64,000 nucleotides of DNA from Lumbricus terrestris (Eukaryota; Annelida; Clitellata; Crassiclitellata; Lumbricidae): contig OX457047.1 of assembly GCA_949752735.1 (NCBI GenBank), positions 12,775,976 through 12,839,975 on the forward strand, written 5' to 3'. Both the position numbers and the translations under genes were made by a program. Positions 43,702-55,075 of the stretch are shown piece after piece. Each line of letters begins with the position of its first letter. The stretch's first letter is position 1. The notes beneath the pieces are model-generated. The model ran no database searches, was not told the origin of the DNA, and saw only the letters and a list, made by a program, of their open reading frames with translations.

Positions 43702-44848
43702 CAGGGTGGGCCATAAAAAAGTATCTTGGCCAGAAGTAAGAATTTCGAAATGAAATTTTACAGGCTAAAAGACAATTCATATTTACACATGATGTTCAAA
43801 TTTCATCAAAATATTTCACACAGAACAAAAGTTACATCACTTTTAGTGAGGCCACCCCTCGTTTTTTGACGAATCAAACACGAAATGCAAAAAATTAGGT
43901 TTTTTGCTAATATCTTGGCCAGAAGTAAGAATTTCGAAATGAAATTTTACAGGCTTAAAGAAAATTCATATTTACTCATGATGGCCAGATTTCATCAAAA
44001 TATTTCAAACACAACAAAAGTTATACCACTTTTAGCGAAGCCACCCACCGTTTTTTGACGATTCAAAAACGAAATGCAACAAAAAGTAACAAAAACACGA
44101 TTTTATTAAGTCTCAACTCAAATAACTGTTGTCAAATGAACTTGGTAGTGCTTCACAACTTGTGCTCAATGTGCCCACCACCAGTGCCAAGACTTCTTTT
44201 GAGTCTCTTTGCAAAGTTCTTGATGAACCTGTTGATTAATCTGACAGGTTCCTTATTTACCAATTCGATTGTCATCTTGCTAAGTGACTTCTCAGTGACG
44301 TGCAGCTACACTGGTACCCTGTTTCTTTTTTAAATAGTATTAATAATGATCATCTGGCAAAATCAAGGCTATTTGATAACATATATTTGAGATGAGACTT
44401 AATAAAATTACGTTTTTGTTAATTTTTGTTGCGTTACCCTACAGAATCATCAAAAAATGGAGGTGGCCTCACTGAATGTGGTGTAACTTTTGTTCTGTTT
44501 GAAATATTTGGATGAAATCTGGCCATCCTGTGTAGATATGAATTGTCTTTAAGCCTGTAAAATTTTATTTCGATATTCTTACTTCTGGCCAAGATATTGA
44601 CCAGAATAATTAAATTGATTTTTTTTAACTTTTTGTTGCGTCGCGTTTTTGAATCGTCAAAAAACGGTGGGTGGCCTCACTAAAAGTGACATATCTTTTG
44701 CTCTGTTTAAAATATTTTGATGAAATCCAGCCATCATGTGTAAATATGAATTGTCTTTAAGCCTGTAAAATTTCATTTCGAAATTCTTACTTTTGGCCAA
44801 GATATGGGCAAAAAACCGTAGGGGGTTACTTTTTTATGGCCCACCCTG
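43702..44848. mobile_element. Mariner-like MITE with duplicated subterminal arms (1.15 kb)
   Basis: The ends CAGGGTGGGCCATAAAAAAG and CTTTTTTATGGCCCACCCTG are perfect inverted repeats apart from a base or two, flanked by TA at 43700-43701 and 44849-44850. Each arm carries two tandem copies of a unit of about 190 bp (AATTTCGAAATGAAATTTTA … CGTTTTTTGACGA), in mirror orientation. The middle 300 bp has no coding similarity. One arm of a relative is at 28950-29345. Confidence 0.85.
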
Positions 44849-46102
44849 TATATATAAGATCCTTGACAATGTATAGTAATAATAGAGCTATTGCTATGAA
44901 ATTTGGCATGCGCAATGTCCATGTCAGGCTCAATGCATGCTGCAAATTGCATTGCATTTGCTTAAATATATAAGATGATATGATATTTTTAGTGTGAATT
45001 ATTAAAACCCATAGAAATAATAAATCCGAATAATGCAATTTTCATACCACAAACTTTCATTCTGCAACGTTGTTTAAGTTTTACCATTTAATATTACATT
45101 TACATTCAGCAAATAAACTCATGTTTGCACTAAAGATTCAAAGCAAGACACAAATCAAAAATGGTTTGTATTTGCACCAGACTGAAGGTTGAGTTTTGAA
45201 GGAAAATTGTTAATGTGTCTTTTATAGAACGAGGCGACATGTAGCGTGTATTGACCTCAAAAAATTTCTTGAAGAAAGGAGCAACACTTTCTATGATTTA
45301 ACATAACATGACAAGGGTTTCAAATGGTTTAGGAGACCTACAGTTCATGTTAGAACCACTTCTAATTCACCTGGAACGCTTACCATAATTGCCCATTTCC
45401 ATAACTCCTCATTAAAATCATGACACTGTCCATTCACACAGTACGGTCATTCAAGATATTCCATGAATCTGCAACTCTTGCACTGAATAATTTCTGCACA
45501 AATTTTCCTTTGGTTTCTTAAATAGCCTAATGTATACATGTGGCCTCGTCGAGTTGCCTTGTTCTTGTTTGGTGCTAATTTAAAAGCCACTCCACTTCAC
45601 AGTTTCCTCTCCAGTGATAATCTTGTAAGCTTCCAATATATTTCCTTCTATCCAGCTTCGTCAAAGCGTCATTGACGCATGTTAACGACTATTTAATCGG
45701 TCACTTATAGAATCCGAGCAGCCAGCATGCCAAAGTCAGCATCTTGGCCATAACTCGCAACATTCTCCACACTCATCTGAATCATTGTCATCCTTCGAAA
45801 ATTAATCACTATGGTAATCGGAGCCTTTCGGAACTGCAGAAAATAATACCATCGACTTACTTCTAAATTCGTACGCAGAAACGCTGATGATAATTTAGAC
45901 TTCAATGCATCGAGGGGATCCTAATCTCTTCCGAAAATTGAGAGATTATTTACCTCTGAAAAGTAATTTTCTCGAAAAGTACTGGCAAAATACCAGCAGT
46001 TCTTTAAATCCCAACATCACCAGCTGATCTCCATATTACAAACTGTGCAAGCATGCCTGACCTAAATACTGTCCAATAACACATTGGAATTTTGATCACG
46101 TG
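44849..46102. other. Unrecognised interior of the large hAT
   Basis: No terminal repeats or coding similarity. A 66-codon minus-strand frame at 45705-45905 has no recognisable family and no convincing splice context. Confidence 0.35.
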
Positions 46103-46590
46103 ACCGTACATGTGGGCATAGACACGAAAATAAGACTGGTGTGGGCTTTGATAATACCGACAGTATTATATGGATGTGAGACGTGGACAATGATCAAGAA
46201 AGTTGGAAAAAAGATTAACGCTTGTGAGATGTGGATCTGGAGGAAGATGCAGAGAATATCTTTGAAGGAAAAAGGACAAATGAGTGGATACGCATGGAGA
46301 GTGGCTTCAAAAACGATGAGTCGTTTTTACAACAAACAGAGCTAAGAAGAAAGTTGGGTTTCTCTGGTCATGTTATGTGTTCAAATGGACTGGAAAAAGA
46401 CATGATCCTGGCATGCGGAGAGGGAAGGAGAAAACAAGAGCGGCCGAGGAAAAGGTGGATGAATGAGGTTCATGAAACAACAGGAATGAATTTGAAAGAA
46501 CTAAGGGAAGCAACATTAGAAAGAAAGCAATGGAGAAAACTGATCATGACGGTTGCTAGAGTTCAAGGAACTGAAAGCACAAGGTGACAA
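46103..46590 (+). mobile_element. RTE-like LINE C-terminal fragment
   Basis: Two overlapping frames (46100-46345 and 46231-46587) give LYGCETWTMIKK, NACEMWIWRKMQRIS, then KRTNEWIRME, RKLGFSGHVMCSNGLEKDM and RPRKRWMNEVHE. This is the C-terminal region found in the LINEs at 30679 and 38075. A frameshift lies near 46240-46290. The tail is CACAAGGTGACAAGGTGA. GTGACCGT occurs before the start (46099-46106) and overlaps the end of the tail, a possible short TSD. Confidence 0.8.
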
Positions 46591-47039
46591 GGTGACCGTT
46601 ACTATGGACCTACATAAGGTTGTGTACGATAATCGACCTATTGGGGCTGTTGGAAATCCTGCTATGATTGCTTGGCTTTTGAAAAACAACGCCAGAGCGT
46701 TATTAAATCTAAAAAATAGACATTCTGACCTTTCCGTACATGCTACACAAATGGCATAATATCGCTAGATCGCAATAGTAGATGGCAATCTATTTGCATT
46801 AAAAATTGCCCTTTTCGTCAATATTGCTTCGGTAACTTGTACAAAAACATGATTTAGGCACATTAAAATGCAAAATTTTATCATTCAACTCAGTTTGTAT
46901 AATAAATTAATGATTTTGCTACACGAATTTGACTCAAAGTCAAAATACACAATTTTTACCCTGCTGGTCAGTTTTGGCCGTTTTCTCGAAATCGTAAATC
47001 GACATGCGCCTTGTTTCGGTAGCGCAGCTCACAAATGCC

Positions 47040-47440
47040 TTGTGAGAATTTTGTTTCCTTGCCAGAATGTTTCCGTCAGACAATTTTCCCTGCCAGAACT
47101 TTTACCCTGTCAGAATCTTTCCCTGCCAGAATTTTTGCCATGCCAGAATTTGTCTCTGCCAGAACTTTACCCTGCCAGAATGTTTCCTAGCCAGAACTGT
47201 TTCCCTGCCAGAATTTTTCGCTCTCAGAAATTTGTCCCTGCCAGAATTTGTCTCTGCCAGAACTTTTGCCCTGTCAGAACTTTAGCCCTGTCAGAATTTG
47301 TCCTGCCAGAATATTTCCCTGCCAGAATATTTGCCCTGCCAGAATGTCTCCCTGCCAGATTTTTTGCCACGCCAGAATTTTGCCCTGCCAGAATGTTCCC
47401 CTGCCAGAATTTTTGCAATGCCAGAATTTGTTCGGGCATT
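47040..47440. repeat. CTGCCAGAA minisatellite-like array, right arm
   Basis: About twenty diverged copies of a 16-20-bp unit with consensus CCCTGCCAGAATTTTTG run in tandem. Three inverted copies (ATTCTGGCAGGGCAA) follow at 47518-47560, next to the right hAT end. The long open frames across it are produced by the repeat period. Confidence 0.9.
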
Positions 47441-47776
47441 TTATTTCGTACTGTTCCTGTCCGTGCGCACTCAAGAGAGCAGACGGGCGGGAACAGAAAG
47501 AAACACTATATGACCGAACAAATTCTGGCAGGGCAAATATTCTGGCAGGGCAACGACCAGGGCAAAGACTTTTTACCACCAGGGCATGTGCCTGCCATGC
47601 CCTGGGGTAGCGCCGCCCCTGTATGCTAGCCTTACCCGGTATGTTGAATATGGCCATTAATGGAAAGTGGCAAACTTCAGGAAAGGACCTTAAATTATTT
47701 AAACAACAGCCACTTCAAAATCATCAAAAAATCATTAAAATAAGATCTTTTCCCCAGATTGTCGTTTCAAGCATAT

Positions 47777-48150
47777 TTGTGGCGCCGCACACCGAAATGA
47801 GCATTAAGTCGGAGATTACACATCAGAGATATTAGAGAAATAGTATTTTTTATTTGTTTATTTTTTGTAAAATAAAATAAAATAAAATAAAATAAACTTT
47901 TTTGAACTTAAAAAAAAGACAAGTAGCCAGGCTATTTCAATGCTCCTGATTTGCAAATTATTATTCTAATTTAATATAATTTATTAATTTAATTGGATCA
48001 CTTTTTTCCTTGTATCTTAGGATAGAATTAAGCTAGAGCAATAATTTTTTGTGTCATTTTGACGCCTGAGACAAGACCTTTGAAATGATGCATCAAACGC
48101 AATATGTTTGAAAATCACCTTAATGCTCATGTCGGTGTGCGGCACCACAT
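47777..48150. repeat. Inverted repeat with GGCGCCGCACACCGA ends
   Basis: GTGGCGCCGCACACCGAAAT and GAGCATTAAG (47779-47809) pair with CTTAATGCTCATGTCGGTGT and GCGGCACCAC (48118-48148). The 370-bp span lies in the right part of the element at 42935-48271. It may be a MITE or a hairpin belonging to that element. No TSD was identified. Confidence 0.65.
47868..47897. repeat. (AAAAT)n microsatellite
   Basis: Five to six perfect copies of AAAAT/ATAAA follow GTAAAATAAAATAAAAT. Confidence 0.85.
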
Positions 48151-48284
48151 TTATTTAACGTTTTCTGTGAAAAACAAAAAATTTGAAAATTAAGTTTTTA
48201 TCACAGTTTGGTCATTATCTCAGAAGTGTGCACTGCGATATAAGCCTGGCTTTGGTCAGAAGGGTCACATATGTATCTGTATAC

Positions 48285-49075
48285 TGATGATGCTCCGACC
48301 TACCTTCATTGCCTTGCTAATGCCACTGCTGCCGTTCGGAAAATCAGCCTGGCTATAGGCATCCTGGATGTTGACTAGTTGCCTCCTTCGGCTTAATCTG
48401 TCAAAAACCCAATTTATGTGACTGGCCACTAGGCAGCTTGTAAAGCTGGACCCAACCTTCATTGCCGCTGACTTCCTCCATCTGATCTTGGATTGACCTT
48501 GGAGTTACACTTGATCAAGAGCTGACCTTTGCTCCCCATATTCACTGCCTCTGCCACGATTCATACTACTAGTTACGCCAGCTCCGCACTGTTGCTCGAA
48601 CGTTTACTCCTGATGCCACTGCTACACTCATCCACTCCTTCATCACTGCCCGACTAGATTACTGCTATTCACTCATGTCGGCCATGTCCCAGCTGGGCGA
48701 ATGGGGTACCTGGGCCAACTCTGGCATTCTGCTGCACACCTCTGTGGATGCATCCCAAAATTTGGTCATGTCTTCAGCCTATCTTTGTGACCTCTGCTGC
48801 AGTTCCTGAGTTCACCAGGTCATCCTTTGCTCAACTGAACAGAGTGTGCTCACCATCCCTTTTGCTAGCACAGCTACCAAATCATACCTTCTTGGTGGGT
48901 GGCCTCTCGGTATGGAACGGGCTCCCTGTGCTGTTGTTTGTCCCCTAGGTTCACTCTGACTCGCTCTATGTGCATCTTACAACTGTCCTCTTTAGCTGTG
49001 CTTGGGTCGGGAGTGCTTCTGAGTGAACACCTTGAAGGGGTGCTATATAAATACTCGTAATTAATGAATAAATGA
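48285..49075 (+). mobile_element. L2-like LINE 3' region, strongly decayed
   Basis: Fragments in sense order resemble the L2-like reverse transcriptase end: a decayed YADD region near 48280-48300, LGVTLDQELTFAPHIH-like text near 48500-48550, ARLDYCYS near 48640, then FLVGGLSVWNGLPVL near 48890. The tail is GGGAGTGCTTCTGAGTGA, CTTGAAGGGGTGCTATATAA and AATGAATAAATGAA. Many frameshifts are present. Confidence 0.75.
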
Positions 49076-49347
49076 AGTGGTCCTAAAATTTAGTGACTGG
49101 AATCCAGTAAAAATATGCAACATCATTGAAAATTCGGTTACCTTGGATGTGTTGCAAGCCTCCTTCCTATACTGGCATGTACTAGGTATAAACTAGTATT
49201 CAATCTGAACTTTGCTAGTTAACGCCAAAGCTTAAACAGCTTGTACTCATCGCCCTACCAATGGCAGTGGGATTCTTATTTTTCAAAGCTATAGTGAAAT
49301 ATACTCATACTTTTAGACATAAATATCAGCAATCAACAAACACTTAC

Positions 49348-49414
49348 CATCAAATGCTTTCTGTGATCTCTCAATGTCATCCTGATTTTTATCAGGATGA
49401 ACCAATATGGACAT
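49348..49414 (-). CDS. DNAJC8: Internal exon of DNAJC8-like gene with the HPD motif
   Basis: On the minus strand CCAATTTTAG precedes the exon and GTAAGTG follows it. The 67 bp encode MSILVHPDKNQDDIERSQKA then FD plus one base of a split Ala codon, completed by the exon at 29839. LSILVHPDKNQDD is the signature of the DNAJC8 J domain. HPD is the catalytic tripeptide with which J proteins stimulate Hsp70 ATP hydrolysis, here intact. The exon follows in phase from …KQKYRR at 56869. Splice sites, phase and motif all agree, so the call is strong even though the exon is only 67 bp. Confidence 0.93.
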
Positions 49415-49727
49415 CTAAAATTGGAAATTAAAAACATAATTTTTCAAATTGTTCCATCTGTCCACAATTATACAAGATTTATCTAAAACTATTCACCTAT
49501 GGCAAGCTCTCTTTCTTGCACTTCCATTATCAACTGTCAATGAAACCAAGAGAAGTCCCTGGACCTGAAAATTCCAGGGTGAAATGTATTAGTCAGATTG
49601 AAAAATTTATGTAGCAACATATTTTCAGGGTCAAGAAGGAAACGGACCACTTTGTTCAACCTGAAGTAAAAAAAACCTTAGAGTTTACATTTACGAAATT
49701 TTATCGTTTATATGCTTTGTCTTTAAC

Positions 49728-51612
49728 ATTCATTCATTCATTCATTCATTCGGACATTTATATAGCACTCCTTCAAGAAAAAAGCTACTCAGAGGCGTTC
49801 CCGACTCCAGCGCGCCCAAAAAGAATAGTTTTAAGTTTAGTAAGGAAGGATCCTGGTAGAGTCCCAGGGTGTAGGCGTAGCTCAAAAGGAAGGCCATTCC
49901 AGACCACTGGTCCAACCACAGAAAAGGCTCGATTCTTCATGGTAGTAGTACGAGCAAAAGGAACTAAGAGGACTCCCTTATCAGCAGAGCGTAGCTGACG
50001 ACGTCCTTGGATACCCAATGTAAAGCTGCTCTGAGGTAAATTGGGGCGAGGCCCTGACAACATCGCCATACCAATGCAGCTACCCTGAACTCAATACGCT
50101 GGCGAATATGGAGCCAGTGAAGTACCTCAAGCATGTAGTTTGAGACATGAAGAAAAGAATCGACCATATTTAGGGATTTGCCCAATTAGGCGCGCAGCAG
50201 AGCGCAACACCCGGTCAAGACAAGTCAATCTGCTGGATGGGAGGCCAATGTAGAGCGAAGAGCAATAGTCGATGCGAGATGTAACAAAGGAATGCACTAA
50301 AGTAAGAGTAGCAGCAGACGTAAGAGAACGGATGACAGTGCGAAGCTGGCGCAGCTGATAATAGCAGTCTCGAGCAAGACGGTGAAGTTGAGGAGCAAAA
50401 GTGAGTTCCTGGTCAAGTTGGACACCGAGGTCATGAACCGTGGTTGCAAAGACAAAGCCAGGAAATTCAGATGCAAGAGAAAATAGATCAAGCTTGGTAA
50501 GCTGCTGCCGTGTGCCCAACCAAATAAATTTTGTCTTGGATGGGTTCAAGCGTAGTCTATTGGATGACATCCATGCCTCTAGAGCATCCAAAGTCCCGCT
50601 CATTATCCGAACCGCTTTGACAGCATTAGAAGCGAGGTAATGGGTGTAAGCCTGGACGTCGTCAGCATACTTCTGACTCAAAACCGAATGAGCTGTTAGT
50701 AGTGTAGCAAGACCTGAGGTGTAGATAATATAAAGTATGGGACCAAGGACTCAACCCTGGGGGAGACCATATTGTGCAGGCACCCATGAGGACCTAGAAG
50801 AACCATGGACCACACAGAGAAGATCTTCCTTTTCATGAAGAAAAGAATCTATCCATTTGTAAAATGCACCAGACAAACCAAAAGAAACACCCGGCCGCTC
50901 TAACAAAATCTCGTGGTCTACAGTGTCAAAAGCGGCGCTGACGTCAAAAAGGGCCAGCAAGGTCAGCTGAGCTCTGTCGATCGCTCCGTAGATGTCTGAG
51001 AGGAGTCGGAGCAGAAGCGTTTCAGTTGAGTGGAATCTTCTGAAACCGGACTGATTCTGAGGCAGCAGATTATTCCCTTCCAAGTAAGCGACGAGTTGCA
51101 TGGCGACGACCTTTTCGATGAGCTTCGAGAGGAACGTAACATTCGCTATCGGCCTATAGTTCCCGGGATTAGTCGGATCCAATCCACCGCTTTTCAGAGC
51201 AGGGATCAGGATTGACCTCTTCTGCGTTGATGGTAGAATGCCTTCCTGTAGAGATCGATTGCAGAGTGTTGTGAGGAGAGGAAGTAAAATGTCGATGAAT
51301 TCGTGAAGCAGGAAGGTGGGTATGGGATCTAGTTCACAGGACTTTGGCGGTGAAGAAAGAATAATGCGTCGTAGTTCTGTACTTGTAACTGAATTCAATG
51401 TAGAGAGGTGACAGTCGGAGGGAGGATATTCAGGTGGCAGAGAGTCAGCAGTTGCCTGTCGAATGTCATGAATCTGGGCATCAAGCGAGACTGCTATTAT
51501 CAGCTGCGCCACTGTCATCCGCTGTAAAGAATGGAGTATCTGGAGGACGTTCAGGGCGACGACGGCCAAGGAGCGCATTGAATGTTGTCCACAGTCGCTT
51601 AGGTTCCATTGT
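49728..51612 (-). mobile_element. 5'-truncated L2-like LINE (minus)
   Basis: An antisense tail (ATTCATTC run, ACATTTATATAGCACTCCTT, GAGGCGTTCCCGACTCC) marks the 3' end at the low coordinate. Upstream on the minus strand come the C-terminal region (RAFSVVGPVVWNGLP), reverse transcriptase, and a linker ending near EPKRLWTTFNALLG. The endonuclease is missing, so the copy is 5' truncated near 51612. It lies in the intron between exons 56869 and 49348, in the same orientation as the gene. Confidence 0.85.
50127..51578 (-). pseudogene. L2-like reverse transcriptase, one interruption
   Basis: The frame 50751-51578 gives SCELDPIPTFLLHEFID, KRSILIPALKSGGLD, NYRPIANVTFLSKLIEKV, QSGFRRFHSTETLLLRLLSD, LFDVSAAFDTVDH and ends at YGLPQG. 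The next frame, 50127-50681, begins in the catalytic region (QKYADDVQAYTH) and continues LNPSKTKFIWLG, VHDLGVQLDQELTFAP and TSRIDYCSSLYIG. Between them (50682-50750) the expected S.L.P.LY.IYT text is present but contains a TGA in 'QG*VLGPILYII'. The YADD box is intact. Confidence 0.85.
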
Positions 51613-51899
51613 GTGAGAACCTTTATTTAGTAGCAAAGTAGCATATATCCAGACTAGTGCTATCAAATGTTCTAGCAAATGATAGACCGAGTAGACATTT
51701 GGAATGATAGCGGGAATCTATCCCACAACCTACGTGATGTTCTGCTGGGCCAAAGCATGGAGTTTTAATCCCCAGAAAGACCCTACGAACTTGAAGCTTT
51801 ATACCATATAGCCTTAAATGCCAAGCTTCTAAAGCATCACCCGAATGTGTTGTCACGCAGAAAGCTACAGGCCTATGTCATGAATATAGGCTAAATTGG
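51613..51899. other. Flank without recognised feature
   Basis: Intronic sequence between the LINE and the tandem repeat. No gene or element was recognised. Confidence 0.4.
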
Positions 51900-51954
51900 C
51901 ACATCGTAATAACGAGAAAAACTGATGAGTGCACGGAAAAGTAAAAGTGTACTA

Positions 51955-52160
51955 TGTCTAAACTCTAACTGGAAGAAGAAGTGAAATTATTTTAGAACTA
52001 GAAGTAGAAGTAAAATTGCTTCAGGCAGAAGAGAATAAGAACTAGAAGTAAAATTATTTGAGAACTATAAGTAGAAGTAAAATCACATCAACAGAAGTGA
52101 ATAAGAACTAAAAGTAAAATTAGTCTAAGAACTAAAATATCACTGGTGTAACTCATTTTT
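51955..52160. repeat. Degenerate tandem repeat rich in AGAAGTAAAATT
   Basis: Units of about 55-65 bp built from AGAACTAGAAGTAGAAGTAA and similar words recur three to four times, for example near 51995, 52035, 52060 and 52100. Confidence 0.65.
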
Positions 52161-52646
52161 CATACTAATTTTTGGCTAACTCATGTGTAACTAACAAAAA
52201 AATCCGAATCGCGCAAAAAGTGACTCTTGTGTCACTGGAAAGACCAGCATTTTTTTGCATTACCCTGGGATATGGAAATCTTCAGCATCACCTTTGAATA
52301 GGGGCATTCCACGTCAAATCAACACACTTCAGGAAAAAAATGAACATCATCGTTTGCAATTTTGATGAAATTTGGAATGGTGAAAAGTTACTATAAAAAA
52401 CTTTCAAAACCAGAATTTTAGATTTTTGGGTCAACCGGTGTCCGAGATATGGGTCAGTGAATTTTACCGAAATTGACCGATTTTCGCTGACCGGGCGATG
52501 TTCAAACTGCTATATCTCAGCTTCTACTACACCTAGAGACACAATTAAGATATCAAATTGAAGGTATTAAATAGTTCTACCTGGGCAAAGCACTCACAAG
52601 CATTCACATTTAGTGGGAAACAATTTCTGAGCAACTGTAACCTAGT

Positions 52647-53485
52647 TAGGCCCCCCAGAAATTCGCGATCTTGCGCAGCGCAATTTTTGCGCAAATTTCT
52701 AGGTTTAGCGCAACAGAGCAAAAATTGGCAATCCGTGCGATTTTAGTGCAAATTTTGATAAAATCTTGCTAATTTATCTAAATTGGGCTTTGATTGACTT
52801 AAAATCACCGCGGCCCATGGCAGTTCAACATAACAACGACAACCGATGTGCGATAATCAAAATGGCGTCCACCGAATGGGATGAAATCATAGATGAATTT
52901 TTAGTTGAAGATCGATATTTTTGGTAGTAACGCACAAACTTATAGTATAAAAAAATTCCAGAACTTCACGGCCACACAATAAAATGTGTTAGACGAAGTT
53001 TCTCAAAGCGGTCACACAGCAGCGTCGCTTGCTGTCTCGGCTTATGACAGAACGAACGCGTTTAATCTATAGGCGTCAGGCGTGCACACAAAGACGGAAA
53101 GCTAGTACTCAGCACGTTGTGTAACTTGGTGATTCATTATAATATAGGCTATAGGCCTATAACACTATTTTGAAGTTACATTTGTAATGAGCATAGATTT
53201 CGGTGGGCGTAAATTTTGCAACATTCAAATTATTTGCGATCGTCTGAATACATTAATCTTATGGTTATAGGAACTTTATAACTGCATTTTTGGCTTGATT
53301 GCCTAATTTCTAGAACGCTAAAGCTTTACATTAAATGACAAAAACACTGTTAGATACTTTGGTACACTGATTCAATGAAAAAATTACGAAATTTTGATTT
53401 TTTAACTTGCGCAAAATTCGCGCAAATTTATCGTTTTTGGTGCGCAATTTTTTCAATTTTTTGGCGCAAATTTCTGGGGGCCCTA
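52647..53485. mobile_element. TAGGG-ended TIR element with 6-bp TSD, copy B (839 bp)
   Basis: The ends TAGGCCCCCCAGAAATTCGC and (complement) TAGGGCCCCCAGAAATTTGC are flanked by CCTAGT at 52641-52646 and 53486-53491. The opposite arm of the surrounding inverted repeat (55895-55925) shows the uninterrupted site with a single copy, which proves the 6-bp duplication. The body aligns with copy A at 14040-14865. Confidence 0.92.
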
Positions 53486-54714
53486 CCTAGTGATACTGAC
53501 CATGGTCAGTTTGTAAAATCAAAATATTATCAAATAATTTCCATGCAAAGCTTTCATTGTTCATAACAATTGGTGAAAATTTCAGAGTGGGCGCTCTTAT
53601 AGTTTATTTACAGTGATTTTTAAAGCTACAGTCGTCGTAATTCGCGACCGGCGATATGTTACCATGAATATTTAACTGCTGAATCCCAGAGCTCTGTTAA
53701 CACCAATGCATTTTGCACATTTCTTGTTCTAAGATCTAGCATTATCTTTCACAGCATGGAGTAAAAGAATTAGGCTTACTTGCATGCTCTTATTTACATA
53801 TTTAAAGGAATTGTTTAGGTCCTCTATTTCGTAGTCTCTCTGCAGTCTTAAACTAAAATTAATGTATGACATAGGTTGCTATTTTAAATAGCTTTTTATG
53901 TTATTATAACTGGAGTTGTGATAAAACTACCTCACATAGACATAGTGCTCTAATAGAATCTTAAAATAAGTCTCCAAGTATATCTTACAGATCATGCTGT
54001 GATCCGTTCAAATGTCAAAAACAGTTAAAGATGACTGGATTACAATTTACCACATCAGCTACAATACTCCGCACCTTCTCTAAAGGTCGGGGATAAGCTG
54101 TGTGCTACATGTCACAAAAATATTTCAACTGTTTAACAAGCCCAGGAGAAACATAAAAACTCCTCATCAGAAGGAGACCCAGCATGGGCGCCCGCACATA
54201 GGGGCAAGAGGGGCACTTGCCCCCCCTGGAAAATTGAAACATATATGTTTTTAACTACTACTTTTGGGTTTTTAACAAATTTCTTTGCCTTAATGCACCA
54301 ATTATATGAATTATACTATACAGTCAGAAATCTACATTTAGATATAGAAATAAACATGCTCATATAACTTTCTGCCTTGCATATTCAAGCTCTTTCTAAA
54401 AACTGTTACACTGACCATTGGTTTTTAACCCTCCTGCGGGCGCCCATGCAATCAGCAGGCCTATCGATTACGGCCTACTTGAGTGGAATCCAGCTGTAGC
54501 GCAAATAATCACAACTGCAAAAAAATTAAATACTAATGCAAAAAGTTGAAAATTTCTCAAAGTAGGCTACACTGAAATTACATCAAGCAGAGCTGCTTAT
54601 TCACCAGCATTGTAATTATATAAACCAAATCTGCTATAAGCCAGTCTTCATTTTGTCCATTTTGCAAGCTGCCAGTACAGAATCCATGGAGGTCAAACTG
54701 TAGATAAACTTGGC

Positions 54715-54960
54715 TCTGGTTATCACGCCTCAGGATTTACACCCAAAACTGACAAAGAGATCTGTTCAAAAGGATTGATACCCACAATCATCTGATCCTT
54801 GAATCCTCCACCTTCCTAAATGACACCCGCATTAACAGTTACTCTGGCCCTCTGGCTACCAGACTCGGACCTCTTTCTGACTACTCTTTAAAATAGTCTT
54901 CTGACTCGATGCAGCACATGTGAAAACGCTGGTGCCCTGCGATTGGCTTTCGAGTGGTGC
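54715..54960 (+). mobile_element. CR1-like LINE 3' UTR fragment
   Basis: ATCTGATCCTTGAATCCTCC, then GACTCGGACCTCTTTCTGAC and AACGCTGGTGCCCTGCGATT with GGCTTTCGAGTGGTGC correspond to the 3' end of the CR1-like copy at 24449-24720. Confidence 0.55.
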
Positions 54961-55015
54961 TTTAGAAGCAGCTAGGGGAGCACTTGTCCCTTGAAAACTG
55001 ACATCTATTTTTCGC

Positions 55016-55075
55016 TCATTTATTCATTCATTCATTCTATGGACTTATATAGCGCACCTTTAGGAAACTACTTTT
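55016..55075 (-). mobile_element. LINE 3' tail scrap
   Basis: An ATTC run followed by GGACTTATATAGCGCACCTT is the antisense L2-like tail. Only about 50 bp remain. Confidence 0.55.

Larger units (their letters stand above)
43238..47621. mobile_element. Large non-autonomous hAT (4.4 kb) with mirrored CTGCCAGAA arrays
   Basis: The left end CAGTGGTGGCGCC and the right end GGTAGCGCCGCCCCTG are imperfect inverted repeats, flanked by TATGCTAG at 43230-43237 and 47622-47629. CCAGGGCA words lie inside both ends, and CTGCCAGAA-type short repeats occupy the regions next to them. The interior contains a mariner-like MITE (43702-44848), a LINE fragment (46103-46590) and about 1.2 kb of unrecognised sequence (44850-46100). 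No hAT transposase is seen. Confidence 0.9.
42935..48271. mobile_element. TIR element (ATGTGAC…CTGACCAAA ends) enclosing a 4.4-kb hAT
   Basis: ACATATGTGACTCATCTGAC and CAAAACCAGGC on the left pair with GCCTGGCTTTGGTCAGAAGG and GTCACATATGT on the right (48246-48272). Subtracting the hAT at 43238-47621 leaves a body of about 945 bp. The TSD is not certain, with TA or ATA possible. No coding frame is present, so the superfamily is unassigned. Confidence 0.6.

Noticed and set aside
45705..45905. 66-codon minus-strand frame as a possible host exon
   Set aside because: No family resemblance and no convincing acceptor and donor pair, so it is not reported as a gene.
47040..47440. CRISPR-like array of short repeats
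   Set aside because: Units are 16-20 bp, diverged and without constant-length unique spacers. The context is a eukaryotic hAT transposon.
47040..47657. Several overlapping open frames of 70-250 codons on both strands across the CTGCCAGAA repeats
   Set aside because: They arise from a repeat unit without stop codons. The translations are reiterated ARIFALPE-like text in all frames, with no domain.
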